DNA of 10,753 bases from an uncultured Aliarcobacter sp. (lineage in GTDB: Bacteria > Campylobacterota > Campylobacteria > Campylobacterales > Arcobacteraceae). Of the stretch, positions 1-7,287 are shown in pieces. The stretch spans positions 1 to 10,753 of the forward strand of contig CANRCH010000050.1 in NCBI GenBank assembly GCA_947629065.1, given 5' to 3'. The notes below the pieces were generated by a model. The model had not been told where the DNA came from. It did not search any database and worked only from the letters and a program-made list of their open reading frames with translations. Both the position numbers and the translations under genes were made by a program. The stretch's first letter is position 1. Every line of letters starts with the position of its first letter.

Positions 1-2194
1 GCTTACTGATACAGTTGTATGTTGGGGTTCAAATATGGCAGAGATGCACCCAATTTTATGGTCAAGGGTAACAGATAGAAAACTAAGTGATCCTGATAAT
101 GTAAAAGTTATTAACCTTTCAACATATAGACATAGAACTTCAGATATAGCTGATATGGAGATTATTTTCACTCCTCAAACAGACTTAGCAATTTGGAACT
201 ATATTGCAAGAGAGATTGTTTATAATAATCCAGATGCAATTGACTGGGATTTCATTAAAGAAAATATCGTATTTGCAGCAAGTCCAGTTAATATTGGTTA
301 TGGTATGAGAAGAAGCGATGAGAAATCTATAAAAGATGGAAAATATTCAGATAAAGAGATGGAAATTGTAGGAAAAGAGATGGAAACAATTGTTTCTGAA
401 ACTGAAGCTCCTGCACTTGCACCTTATGGATATAAAGCTGGGGATAAAATGACTCATAAAAATGCAGGTCTTGCACACTGGGAAATCTCATTTGAAGAGT
501 ACAAAAAATTCCTTGAGCCTTATACACTTGATTATGTTGCAAAAATCTCTAAAGGAAATCCAGATGAAGATATTGAAGAGTTTAAAAACAAACTTCAACA
601 ATTAGCCAACTGGTATATTGAAAAAAACAGAAAAGTTGTAAGTTTCTGGACAATGGGAATGAACCAACATACAAGAGGAACATGGGTAAATACATTATCA
701 TATAACGTTCACTTCTTACTAAACAAACAAGCTAAACCTGGAAGTGGAGCATTCAGTCTTACAGGACAACCAAGTGCTTGTGGAACAGCAAGAGAAGTTG
801 GAACATTTACACATAGACTTCCAGCTGATATGATGACGGAAAATCCAAAACATAGAGAGATTACTGAAAAAGGATGGAATATTCCAGCAGGAACACTAAA
901 TCCAAAAGGTATCCAACACTTTATGAAAATCATGAGAGATTTAGAAGATGGAAATACTAAATTTGCATGGGTAAATGTTAATAACCCTTGGCAAAATACA
1001 GCAAATGCAAATCACTGGATTAAAGCAGCAAGACAAATGGATAACTTCATTGTAACATCTGATGCATATCCTGGAATTTCTGCAAAAGTTTCTGACCTTA
1101 TTTTACCAAGTGCCATGATTTATGAAAAATGGGGTGGATATGGAAATGCTGAAAGAAGAACTCAACTTTGGAGACAACAAGTACTTCCTGTTGGAGATGC
1201 TATGAGTGATACATGGCAATGGGTTGAGCTTTCAAAAAGATTTACAGTTAAAGATTTATGGGGAGAGCAACCACTTCTTAGTTCAGGTGGAAAAGATAAA
1301 CTTCCAAGTGTTATTGAAGAAGCAAAAGCTATGGGTTACGATGAAAATACAACAATGTATGAGATTCTATTTGCAAATGATAGAGCAAAATCATACAAAG
1401 CTGACCAAAATGACCCAACTCAAAAAGGTTACGATAACACTGAAGCATTTGGAGATAGTAGAAAAGTTCTTGGAAGTGATGGAAAACCATGGGAAGGTTA
1501 TGGATTCTTCTTACAAAAATATCTATTTGAAGAGTATGCAGACTTTGGAAGAGGTCATGGACACGACCTTGCAGACTTCGATACATATCATAAAGTTAGA
1601 GGTCTTAAATGGCCAGTTGTTGATGGTAAAGAGACATCTTGGAGATTTAATACAAAATATGACCCTTATGCAAAAAAAGCAAATCCAAATGGAGATTTCG
1701 CATTCTATGTTGATTTAGCAAAAGAGTTAGCACAAGGAGATTTAACAGGAATTAAAGATCAAACTAAAAAATCTCTAAAAAATAAAGCAAAAATCTTTGC
1801 AAGACCATATATGGATCCGCCAGAAAAACCAGATGCAGAGTATCCAGCATGGTTATGTACAGGAAGAGTTCTTGAGCACTGGCATAGTGGAACAATGACG
1901 ATGAGAGTTCCAGAACTTTATAGAGCAGTTCCTGAAGCACTTTGCTATATGCACCCTGAAGATGCAACAAAATTTGGTGTAAAACAAGGTGAATTAGCAT
2001 GGGTTGAATCACGAAGAGGAAAAGTAAAAGCAAGAGTTGAAACAAGAGGAAGAAATAGACCTTCAAAAGGGCTTGTTTATGTTCCTTGGTTTGATGAAAA
2101 AGTATTCATAAATAAAGTTTGTTTAGATGCAACTTGTCCACAATCAGGGCAAACAGACTTTAAAAAATGTGCAGTTAAAGTTTATAAGGCTTAA
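1..2194 (+). CDS. napA: Periplasmic nitrate reductase catalytic subunit NapA (5' truncated by window edge)
   Basis: This is the molybdenum bis-MGD subunit that reduces nitrate to nitrite in the periplasm. The open frame runs from the left edge (first full codon at base 2) to the TAA at 2192-2194, giving 730 residues. The ATG at 35 is an internal Met in [14 protein letters not shown] and not the start, because conserved NapA sequence precedes it. Seen here are the cofactor-binding stretches [31 protein letters not shown] and [15 protein letters not shown], and the typical C-terminal end [12 protein letters not shown]. Epsilonproteobacterial NapA is usually about 920-950 residues, so about 200 are missing. 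The missing part should carry the Tat signal, the N-terminal [4Fe-4S] cysteines and the Mo-ligand cysteine. It is the first visible gene of the nap operon, with napG 10 nt downstream. No frameshift or internal stop is seen. The assignment is very secure from motif and length agreement with the family. Confidence 0.97.
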   Translation, partial: LTDTVVCWGSNMAEMHPILWSRVTDRKLSDPDNVKVINLSTYRHRTSDIADMEIIFTPQTDLAIWNYIAREIVYNNPDAIDWDFIKENIVFAASPVNIGYGMRRSDEKSIKDGKYSDKEMEIVGKEMETIVSETEAPALAPYGYKAGDKMTHKNAGLAHWEISFEEYKKFLEPYTLDYVAKISKGNPDEDIEEFKNKLQQLANWYIEKNRKVVSFWTMGMNQHTRGTWVNTLSYNVHFLLNKQAKPGSGAFSLTGQPSACGTAREVGTFTHRLPADMMTENPKHREITEKGWNIPAGTLNPKGIQHFMKIMRDLEDGNTKFAWVNVNNPWQNTANANHWIKAARQMDNFIVTSDAYPGISAKVSDLILPSAMIYEKWGGYGNAERRTQLWRQQVLPVGDAMSDTWQWVELSKRFTVKDLWGEQPLLSSGGKDKLPSVIEEAKAMGYDENTTMYEILFANDRAKSYKADQNDPTQKGYDNTEAFGDSRKVLGSDGKPWEGYGFFLQKYLFEEYADFGRGHGHDLADFDTYHKVRGLKWPVVDGKETSWRFNTKYDPYAKKANPNGDFAFYVDLAKELAQGDLTGIKDQTKKSLKNKAKIFARPYMDPPEKPDAEYPAWLCTGRVLEHWHSGTMTMRVPELYRAVPEALCYMHPEDATKFGVKQGELAWVESRRGKVKARVETRGRNRPSKGLVYVPWFDEKVFINKVCLDATCPQSGQTDFKKCAVKVYKA

Positions 2195-2204
2195 GGAATA
2201 GATT

Positions 2205-3014
2205 ATGAGTATCACAAAAAAACCTCAAGATAAAGATAGAAGAAAATTTCTTCTATCAACTGCTAGAGCTATTGGTTTAGCAGTTTTTGGAGGTTTAACA
2301 TGGAGTGCTTATTTAAGTGAAGTAAAGGCAAGTTCTTTAATTTTAAGACCACCAGCTGCTTTAGATGAAGATGATTTTCTAGCAACTTGTATTAAGTGTG
2401 GGCTTTGTGTTGAAGCCTGTCCTTTTGATACGCTAAAACTAGCAAAACCTGGTGATAATTTGCCTTTAGGAACTCCATATTTTATTCCAAGAGATATTCC
2501 TTGTTATATGTGTGTTGATATTCCTTGTGTTCCAATTTGTCCAACAGATGCACTTGATTTGAAAAAAGTTCAAAACAAAGATGGTGAGTTTGAGATTAGA
2601 CAAATGGAGATGGGAGTTGCTGTAGTTGATGATAAATCTTGTGTTGCTTTCTGGGGAATACAATGTGATGCTTGTTATAGAGCTTGTCCACTTTTAGGAG
2701 AAGCTATTGATATTGTTTACGAAAAAAATGAAAGAACAGGTAAACACGCATTTTTAAAACCAGTTGTAGATACAGATATATGTACAGGATGTGGGCTTTG
2801 TGAAAAAGCTTGTATTACTGAAAAACCAGCAATTTTCGTACTTCCTAGAGAAGTTGCTTTAGGAAAAGTAGGAGATCACTACATTAAAGGTTGGGATGAA
2901 GATGATGAACAAAGAGTACAAAACGCAACTATTGATACAGTAAAAACTAATATAAATAAGAAAAAAGCGATTGATTCTTTAAATAGTGGATTAAAGGATT
3001 TATTAGATGATTAA
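2205..3014 (+). CDS. napG: Ferredoxin-type quinol dehydrogenase component NapG
   Basis: NapG is a periplasmic iron-sulfur protein. It passes electrons from membrane-bound NapH towards NapB/NapA, replacing NapC in organisms that lack it. The 269-residue protein begins with a twin-arginine signal (DRRKFLLSTARAIGLA, Arg12-Arg13). Four [4Fe-4S] cysteine groups follow: Cys62/65/68/72, Cys100/103/108/112, Cys146/154/157/161 and Cys193/196/199/203. The wide third group (C-x7-C-x2-C-x3-C) is characteristic of the NapG/MauM family. The ATG at 2205 is preceded by AAGGA at 2193-2197, which overlaps the napA stop codon. The end overlaps napH by 8 nt, suggesting translational coupling. All 16 cluster cysteines are present, so the protein looks functional. 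Confidence 0.96.
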   Translation: MSITKKPQDKDRRKFLLSTARAIGLAVFGGLTWSAYLSEVKASSLILRPPAALDEDDFLATCIKCGLCVEACPFDTLKLAKPGDNLPLGTPYFIPRDIPCYMCVDIPCVPICPTDALDLKKVQNKDGEFEIRQMEMGVAVVDDKSCVAFWGIQCDACYRACPLLGEAIDIVYEKNERTGKHAFLKPVVDTDICTGCGLCEKACITEKPAIFVLPREVALGKVGDHYIKGWDEDDEQRVQNATIDTVKTNINKKKAIDSLNSGLKDLLDD

Positions 3015-3813
3015 AAAATATAGATACCTAATAGCAAGAAGATTTACACAAATTTCAATTATGGTTCTTTATACAATCGCAAATGTATATGGAATAAATA
3101 TTTTAATGGGAAATTTAAGTTCATCTTTAGTTTTTGAAAAAATTCCACTAAGTGATCCATTTGCTGTTGCACAAATGCTTTTTGCAGGTGCTGTTTTATC
3201 TTTTGATATTTTGCTTGGTGCATTTTTAATAGCACTATTTTATTTTACTCTTGGTGGAAGGGCTTTTTGTTCGTGGGTTTGTCCTGTAAATATAATTACA
3301 GATTTTGCAAACTACCTAAGAAGAAAGTTTAATTTTCAGCAAATCCAAAAGAATCAACCAGCATCAAGAAATATAAGATATTGGGCAATAGGTGTTACTT
3401 TTATTATCTCTGCAATTATGGGTGTTACAGCTTTTGAGCTTGTTTCCCCTGTTTCTATGGTGCATAGAGGGATAGTTTTTGGGCTTGGCTTTGGTTGGGC
3501 TACAATTTTAGTAATATTTTTATTTGATCTGTTTGTATTAAAAAATGGTTGGTGTGGGCATATTTGTCCTTTAGGTGGGTTTTACTCACTAATTGGAAGA
3601 TTTAGCCTAATTAGAGTTCATCACGATCACGAGAAGTGTACTGCTTGTATGAAATGTAAGGTTGTTTGTCCTGAAGTTCAAGTACTTCATATAATTACAA
3701 AAGAGAGCAAACCCGTTTTACAAGAGTGTACTAATTGTGCAAGATGCGTTGAAGTGTGTGATGATGATGCACTTAATTTTTCTATAAGAAATTATTTAAA
3801 GGATAAGAAATGA
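3007..3813 (+). CDS. napH: Membrane quinol dehydrogenase component NapH
   Basis: NapH is the inner-membrane partner of NapG and is thought to oxidise menaquinol and feed electrons to NapG. The 268-residue protein has about four hydrophobic helices (roughly residues 13-35, 55-82, 126-146 and 155-178). It carries two CxxxCP motifs, CSWVCP (Cys88/92) and CGHICP (Cys183/187), typical of NapH. Two cytoplasmic [4Fe-4S] groups follow at Cys211/214/217/221 and Cys241/244/247/251; the second ends in CDDD rather than CP. AAAGGA at 2993-2998 lies 8 nt before the ATG, supporting this start inside the end of napG. The 3' end overlaps napB by 4 nt (ATGA). The absence of a napC gene from the visible cluster fits NapGH as the quinol-oxidising module. 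Confidence 0.96.
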   Translation: MIKKYRYLIARRFTQISIMVLYTIANVYGINILMGNLSSSLVFEKIPLSDPFAVAQMLFAGAVLSFDILLGAFLIALFYFTLGGRAFCSWVCPVNIITDFANYLRRKFNFQQIQKNQPASRNIRYWAIGVTFIISAIMGVTAFELVSPVSMVHRGIVFGLGFGWATILVIFLFDLFVLKNGWCGHICPLGGFYSLIGRFSLIRVHHDHEKCTACMKCKVVCPEVQVLHIITKESKPVLQECTNCARCVEVCDDDALNFSIRNYLKDKK

Positions 3814-4412
3814 AATTTGCAAAAATAGCTTTAAGTATATTTGCGATTACTTCAATTTTTGCTGCAAGTGTAAATGCAGCTCAAACTATAAAAGATGACT
3901 CTATTGGACTTAGACATGAAAGCCTTTTAGATGAAAACAAAGTTGCAGGTGATGAGACGAAATATAGAACAGACCCAGCAGGAACTAGTACAAAAATAGA
4001 GAGAGCTTTTGAAAATGCTCCTCCTATGATTCCACATGATACTGAAGGAATGTTACCAATTACGATTGATAATAATCAATGTACAATGTGTCACGATCCA
4101 GCAGTTGCAGAGAGTATGGGAGCAACTCCTATTCCAAAATCTCACTTTACAAGCTTTAGAGAGCAAGTAAATTTAGATAAAAAAGGTGAACTTGAAAGAG
4201 ATGGAAAAGTTGTAGCAAATAGTAGTGATTTAAAAACTATTGTAAAACCACTTGACCATTTATCAAATGCAAGATTTAACTGTTCAGCTTGTCACGCTCC
4301 ACAATCTGATAGTGCAAATGTTCCCGTAAACAACTTTGTACCAGATTTTAGAAGTGATGGTTTAAACTCTATTTCAAATCTTATGGATACTGTTGAAGAA
4401 GGCGTTAAATAA
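3810..4412 (+). CDS. napB: Periplasmic dihaem cytochrome c NapB, nitrate reductase small subunit
   Basis: NapB is the electron-transfer subunit that delivers electrons to the NapA cluster. The 200-residue protein has a Sec signal peptide (MKFAKIALSIFAITSIFAAS) with likely cleavage after Ala23 or Ala24. It has two c-type haem sites, CTMCH (Cys91/Cys94/His95) and CSACH (Cys158/Cys161/His162). His76 in MIPHD and His112 in KSHF sit where the family places the distal axial ligands. AAAGGA at 3798-3803 lies 6 nt before the ATG, which overlaps the napH stop. The segment between the haem motifs (about residues 113-155) is long compared with enterobacterial NapB. Haem attachment would need a cytochrome c maturation system encoded elsewhere. 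Confidence 0.95.
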   Translation: MKFAKIALSIFAITSIFAASVNAAQTIKDDSIGLRHESLLDENKVAGDETKYRTDPAGTSTKIERAFENAPPMIPHDTEGMLPITIDNNQCTMCHDPAVAESMGATPIPKSHFTSFREQVNLDKKGELERDGKVVANSSDLKTIVKPLDHLSNARFNCSACHAPQSDSANVPVNNFVPDFRSDGLNSISNLMDTVEEGVK

Positions 4413-4415
4413 ATA

Positions 4416-4898
4416 ATGCAAAGAAGAGAGCTTTTTAGCTCTCTTGCAAAACCTTTTTCAAAAAAAGATGTGCAAGAGAACGCTATTCGACCACCATATT
4501 TTAGTGATGAAAATCTTTTTTTCACAAACTGTATTGAGTGCAAAGACAAACCTTGTGTTACAGCTTGTGAAGAAAATATAATTAAAGTTTTAAATGATGG
4601 TACTGTTACTCTTGATTTTATCTCAAGTGGTTGTACATATTGTGATATGTGTGCAAATGCTTGTAGTAATGGCGTTTTAGCTTTAGAGAATAAAAAAGAA
4701 ATAGATGTTAAAATAGAGATTGATGTTCTATCATGTCTAGCTTGGCAAAATACAATGTGTTTTTCTTGTAAAGATCCTTGTTTAGATGATGCTATAGAAT
4801 TTTTGGGACTGTTTCGCCCATCAATCACACAAAGTTGCACTTCTTGTGGTTTTTGTGTTAAAGTTTGCCCAACAAATGCAATAAAGGTTATTTTATGA
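4416..4898 (+). CDS. napF: Ferredoxin-type maturation protein NapF
   Basis: NapF is a cytoplasmic iron-sulfur protein linked to loading or activation of NapA before Tat export. The 160-residue protein has no signal peptide. It has four cysteine groups: Cys39/42/47/51, Cys73/76/79/83, Cys107/115/118/122 and Cys141/144/147/151. The third has the C-x7-C-x2-C-x3-C spacing also seen in NapG. The ATG lies 3 nt after the napB stop. The only purine-rich site (GAAGAAGG, 4395-4402) is 13 nt upstream, which is far for a ribosome binding site, so coupling to napB translation is plausible. The end overlaps the napL start (ATGA). Position and N-terminus (MQRRELFSSLAKPF) support NapF over a generic ferredoxin. 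Confidence 0.92.
   Translation: MQRRELFSSLAKPFSKKDVQENAIRPPYFSDENLFFTNCIECKDKPCVTACEENIIKVLNDGTVTLDFISSGCTYCDMCANACSNGVLALENKKEIDVKIEIDVLSCLAWQNTMCFSCKDPCLDDAIEFLGLFRPSITQSCTSCGFCVKVCPTNAIKVIL
4883..4887 (+). promoter_or_regulatory. Ribosome binding site fixing the napL start
   Basis: AAAGG lies 7 nt before the ATG at 4895, which overlaps the napF stop as ATGA. This favours 4895 over the in-frame ATG at 4865, which lies inside napF and would put ten polar residues ahead of an otherwise clean signal peptide. Confidence 0.8.
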
Positions 4899-5854
4899 AA
4901 AAACTAAACTTCTTAACTATATTTTTACTACTTTTCTCTTATTTAAATGCAAAAGATTTAAATCCAAGTTCTTCACTTGTTTCAAGTGGAGCTGTTACAA
5001 ACTTGGTAGTAAAAGACAATTTTTTATATGCTGCAACGGCTGCTAGTAGTGTTGATATTTTTGATTTAAATGAAAAAGAAAAAATACACTCAATAAAAGT
5101 AGAACAAATAAAAGATTTTGCTGGAGATATTATTGATAGTAAAATTTATAGTACAGATATAATAGATGAAAAAGTTCTAATTCTATCACAAGGAAAAGGT
5201 GGCGGAAGAGATATTTATATCTATGAAAATGAAAAACTAGAAAATATTGTATCAGCAAAAGATAGACTTTTCATAGCTTATGCAAAATTTCTTGATAATA
5301 AACATATAGTTTATGCACTACTTTCAAACCAAATATATCTATATGATATTGAAAAAAAAGAGATAATAAACGAAATACAAATCTCTCAATCATCTTTTTC
5401 ACACTTTAGTTTTGATGAAGCTAAAAAAAATCTTTTCATTGCAGATGAAAGTGGAATAATCACGCAAATCGACCCAAGAACTTTTAAGAAAATCAAAACT
5501 TTTAAAGGTCAAAATGTAGATAGAGTTTTCCAAATAGATATTAAAAAGAACACTCTACTTGCAGGTGGACAAGATAGAAGAGTATCTTTATACTCACTTG
5601 GGTTTGCATCTGCTTCATATATTGCAAACAACTTTTTAGTTTATAGTGTTGCACTAAGCCCTAGTTCAAAACTAGGTGCTTATGCTTTAAATGAAGAGAA
5701 TGATGTTGCTGTTTTTGATACAAGTTCAAAACAAACAAAATTTATTTTAAGAAATAATAAATCACTTTTAACAAATATATTGTTTTTAAATGAAGATGAA
5801 ATATTAGTTGCAAGTGATGATAACAATATAAACTATTACAATTTAAAGGATTAA
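4895..5854 (+). CDS. napL: Periplasmic beta-propeller accessory protein NapL
   Basis: NapL is found in epsilonproteobacterial nap clusters between napF and napD. It is an accessory protein whose exact function is unsettled. From the ATG at 4895 the product is 319 residues, beginning with a Sec signal peptide (MKKLNFLTIFLLLFSYLNA) and likely cleavage after Ala19. The mature part has repeated short beta-rich units of WD40/quinoprotein-like character, for example NFLYAATAASSVDIFDL, LFIADESGIITQIDP, TLLAGGQDRRVSLYSL and ILVASDDNNINYYNL. This indicates a beta-propeller. No haem or Fe-S cysteine motif is visible in the mature protein. napD follows after 2 nt. The name rests on operon position, signal peptide and fold; sequence conservation in this family is low. 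Confidence 0.88.
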   Translation: MKKLNFLTIFLLLFSYLNAKDLNPSSSLVSSGAVTNLVVKDNFLYAATAASSVDIFDLNEKEKIHSIKVEQIKDFAGDIIDSKIYSTDIIDEKVLILSQGKGGGRDIYIYENEKLENIVSAKDRLFIAYAKFLDNKHIVYALLSNQIYLYDIEKKEIINEIQISQSSFSHFSFDEAKKNLFIADESGIITQIDPRTFKKIKTFKGQNVDRVFQIDIKKNTLLAGGQDRRVSLYSLGFASASYIANNFLVYSVALSPSSKLGAYALNEENDVAVFDTSSKQTKFILRNNKSLLTNILFLNEDEILVASDDNNINYYNLKD

Positions 5855-5856
5855 AA

Positions 5857-6243
5857 ATGAATATTTCAAGCATCGTTGTACAAACATTACCAAAAAATCT
5901 TGATAGAGTTATTGAAGATTTAAAAAACTCTGGCGTATGTGATTATCATATGCACGACGAAAAAGGGCGAATTATTGTAACTATTGAGGGTAAAGATGTT
6001 GAAGAGGAGCTAAAAAAACTAAAAGTTATTGAAGCTATTCCACATGTTGCAAGTGCTGATATGCAGATGACTTATAGCGAAGAGGAGTTAAGCCGTCATA
6101 TGCAAGTATTAGAAAACTCAGATGCTGTTCCAAAAATGCTAAATGATAATAACTTAAAAGTTGAAGATATAGTTTATCACGGAGATTTAAAGAAGAAAGA
6201 TTTAGTAAGTTTCGCACAAGAATTTGATAATCAAGGAAAATAG
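5857..6243 (+). CDS. napD: NapA maturation chaperone NapD
   Basis: NapD is a small cytoplasmic chaperone that binds the Tat signal peptide of NapA and holds back export until the cofactor is inserted. The 128-residue protein starts with MNISSIVVQTLPKNLDRV, the typical NapD N-terminus, and has the ferredoxin-like beta-alpha-beta pattern through about residue 74 (GRIIVTIEGKD, then IPHVASADMQMTYSEEE). Residues 75-128 form a charged, mostly helical C-terminal extension beyond the core found in the shorter enterobacterial NapD. AAAGGA at 5846-5851, inside the napL end, lies 5 nt before the ATG. It is the last canonical nap gene here; the next ATG is one base after its stop. Confidence 0.92.
   Translation: MNISSIVVQTLPKNLDRVIEDLKNSGVCDYHMHDEKGRIIVTIEGKDVEEELKKLKVIEAIPHVASADMQMTYSEEELSRHMQVLENSDAVPKMLNDNNLKVEDIVYHGDLKKKDLVSFAQEFDNQGK
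6233..6237 (+). promoter_or_regulatory. Ribosome binding site fixing the PAS gene start
   Basis: AAGGA within the last codons of napD lies 7 nt before the ATG at 6245. This supports 6245 as the start. The in-frame ATG at 6224 would overlap napD by 20 nt and has a poorer upstream sequence. Confidence 0.75.
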
Positions 6244-6244
6244 T

Positions 6245-6688
6245 ATGGAATTTTTATCTGGAAATTTTTTAATAGAGACTTTTGTTCCAAATGATGAATT
6301 AATAGTTTCAAGAACAGATTTAAAAGGAAATATAACTTATGCAAATGAAACATTTGCAGATATTTCAGGCTATAGTATAGATGAACTAATTGGAAAACCA
6401 CATAATATTGTAAGACATCCAGATATGCCAAAAAGCGTATTTAAAGAGCTTTGGGAAGATTTACAAATAAAAGGTTTCTGGAGTGGTTTTGTAAAAAATA
6501 TTAGAAAAGATGAAGGTTACTACTGGGTTTATGCAGAAGTATCAACTGTTTTAAAAGATGGAAAAGTTGTAGAGTATAAATCTATTAGAACTCCTGTATC
6601 TTTTGAGAATAAGAAAAAATATCAGCTACTATATGATGAAATAAGACAAAAAGATAGTGATAAAAAAAGAAAAGTAATATATGAGTAG
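6245..6688 (+). CDS. Single PAS-domain protein, Aer/CetB-like redox or energy-taxis sensor
   Basis: This is a 147-residue soluble protein that is essentially one PAS domain (about residues 10-120) with a short charged helical tail. The segment KPHNIVRHPDMPKSVFKELW (from Lys51), followed by FWSGFVKN (Trp79) and YYWV (Trp94), matches the PAS type of the aerotaxis receptor Aer and of CetB. In Aer the Arg-His-x-Asp stretch, here Arg57-His58-x-Asp60, is implicated in FAD binding. Family knowledge suggests a redox or electron-transport sensor that signals through a separate membrane receptor (CetA-like). No HAMP, kinase, GGDEF or methyl-accepting domain is attached, and no partner gene is in the window. 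It begins one base after napD and overlaps the next gene by 8 nt, so it is co-transcribed with nap. A role in sensing nitrate respiration is inference. Generic PAS adaptor is the alternative. Confidence 0.85.
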   Translation: MEFLSGNFLIETFVPNDELIVSRTDLKGNITYANETFADISGYSIDELIGKPHNIVRHPDMPKSVFKELWEDLQIKGFWSGFVKNIRKDEGYYWVYAEVSTVLKDGKVVEYKSIRTPVSFENKKKYQLLYDEIRQKDSDKKRKVIYE

Positions 6689-7067
6689 TTTAAAAAAACT
6701 AATCCTTAGCTTACTTTTACTTACTACATCTTTGAGTGCAAACTCAATTGATAAAGCATTCGCTTTTGCTATTTATGATGAAAATGGCAGAAGCGAAAAT
6801 ATACAAAACACAAAAAACACACAACACGACTACAATGAAATTTGCTATACAAAAATAGCAGTTTTTGGAAAAGTTCAACACAATACAAAAGTTGAATCAA
6901 AAATAGGAAACTCTATTGGAACTTTTGTTTCAAAAGAACCAATACTAAATTTTAGAAAAATTGTAATTGGTTACGAATATACTTTTAAGCATCTAACTGT
7001 ATCAAGTGGTCTATTACAAGTAGTTGTAAATAATAGACTTTTTGATTCTAGAGTTTTTGTAAAATAA
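6681..7067 (+). CDS. Exported small protein of unknown function at the end of the nap operon
   Basis: I do not recognise this 128-residue protein. It has a clear Sec signal peptide (MSSLKKLILSLLLLTTSLSA, likely cleaved after Ala20), so the mature part of about 108 residues should be periplasmic or outer-membrane associated. The mature sequence contains one cysteine (Cys55 in YNEICYTK), no CxxCH haem motif, no lipobox and no transmembrane helix. Its second half is rich in alternating beta-type hydrophobics (KIVIGYEYTF, LLQVVVNNRLF, SRVFV). The ATG overlaps the end of the PAS gene by 8 nt, with only a weak GAAAAG-type ribosome binding site, so translational coupling is likely. The signal peptide and tight packing argue that it is a real gene. 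A link to nitrate respiration or to the PAS protein is inferred from position only. Confidence 0.75.
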   Translation: MSSLKKLILSLLLLTTSLSANSIDKAFAFAIYDENGRSENIQNTKNTQHDYNEICYTKIAVFGKVQHNTKVESKIGNSIGTFVSKEPILNFRKIVIGYEYTFKHLTVSSGLLQVVVNNRLFDSRVFVK

Positions 7068-7137
7068 ATTTTACCAAAATTTTTAAAATTTATTAGAAAA
7101 GTAGCAATAAAATAGCAAAATTTAAGTTTAGCTATAT

Positions 7138-7143
7138 TATAAT
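7138..7143 (+). promoter_or_regulatory. Candidate sigma-70 -10 box in the nap/cyclase intergenic region
   Basis: A perfect TATAAT sits in the context GCTATATTATAATTC, preceded by periodic A/T-rich tracts. This is the usual form of epsilonproteobacterial housekeeping promoters, which often lack a -35 box. Transcription would begin near 7149-7151, with no plus-strand protein gene downstream. In a region this AT-rich a chance match is possible. Confidence 0.45.
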
Positions 7144-7234
7144 TCAATCTGATTAAGAGGTTTTATCTTGATACACTTATCTCTCCTTAGTCAAAGTAAA
7201 AGATAAAATCTCTATCAAAAAGGTCGTTCTCTCC

Positions 7235-7285
7235 TATATTGGATTTAATTTTAATTTTTTTCATATTTTTTCTAAATCCAATATA
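7235..7285. repeat. 13-bp perfect inverted repeat with 25-nt A/T spacer
   Basis: TATATTGGATTTA (7235-7247) is the exact reverse complement of TAAATCCAATATA (7273-7285). The spacer is almost only A and T. As RNA it forms the second stem of the candidate small RNA and directly abuts the terminator hairpin. As DNA it could be a protein-binding palindrome, although the spacing is wide. The arms cannot be extended at either end. Confidence 0.7.
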
Positions 7286-7287
7286 TA

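Noticed and set aside
1206..1718. 170-codon plus-strand frame within napA
   Set aside because: It is out of frame with well-conserved NapA sequence, has low-complexity composition and no recognisable motif.
4292..4840. 182-codon minus-strand open frame over napB/napF
   Set aside because: It is antisense to two conserved nap genes with all their cofactor motifs, and has no upstream signals of its own.
4865..4894. Upstream ATG extension of napL
   Set aside because: It would place ten polar residues ahead of the signal peptide and overlap napF further. The ATG at 4895 has a ribosome binding site and the standard ATGA overlap.
7063..7094. A/T-only inverted repeat (AATAAATTTT with AAAATTTATT) over the stop codon of the last nap-operon gene, as a possible terminator
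   Set aside because: It has no G-C pairs in the stem and no directed T-run, so it is unlikely to stop RNA polymerase. The strong hairpin at 7288-7327 is the likely terminator.
7168..7206. Plus-strand 12-codon TTG-start frame preceded by AAGAGG, resembling a leader peptide
   Set aside because: There is no plus-strand gene downstream to attenuate, the start would lie inside stem 1, and such short frames are expected by chance. It could only matter if the RNA proves dual-function.
7187..7264. Minus-strand 25-codon frame (starts MKKIKIKSNIGENDLF) in the intergenic region
   Set aside because: It starts in an A-run with no well-placed ribosome binding site, lies beyond the bidirectional terminator of the minus-strand operon, and is explained by AT-rich composition.
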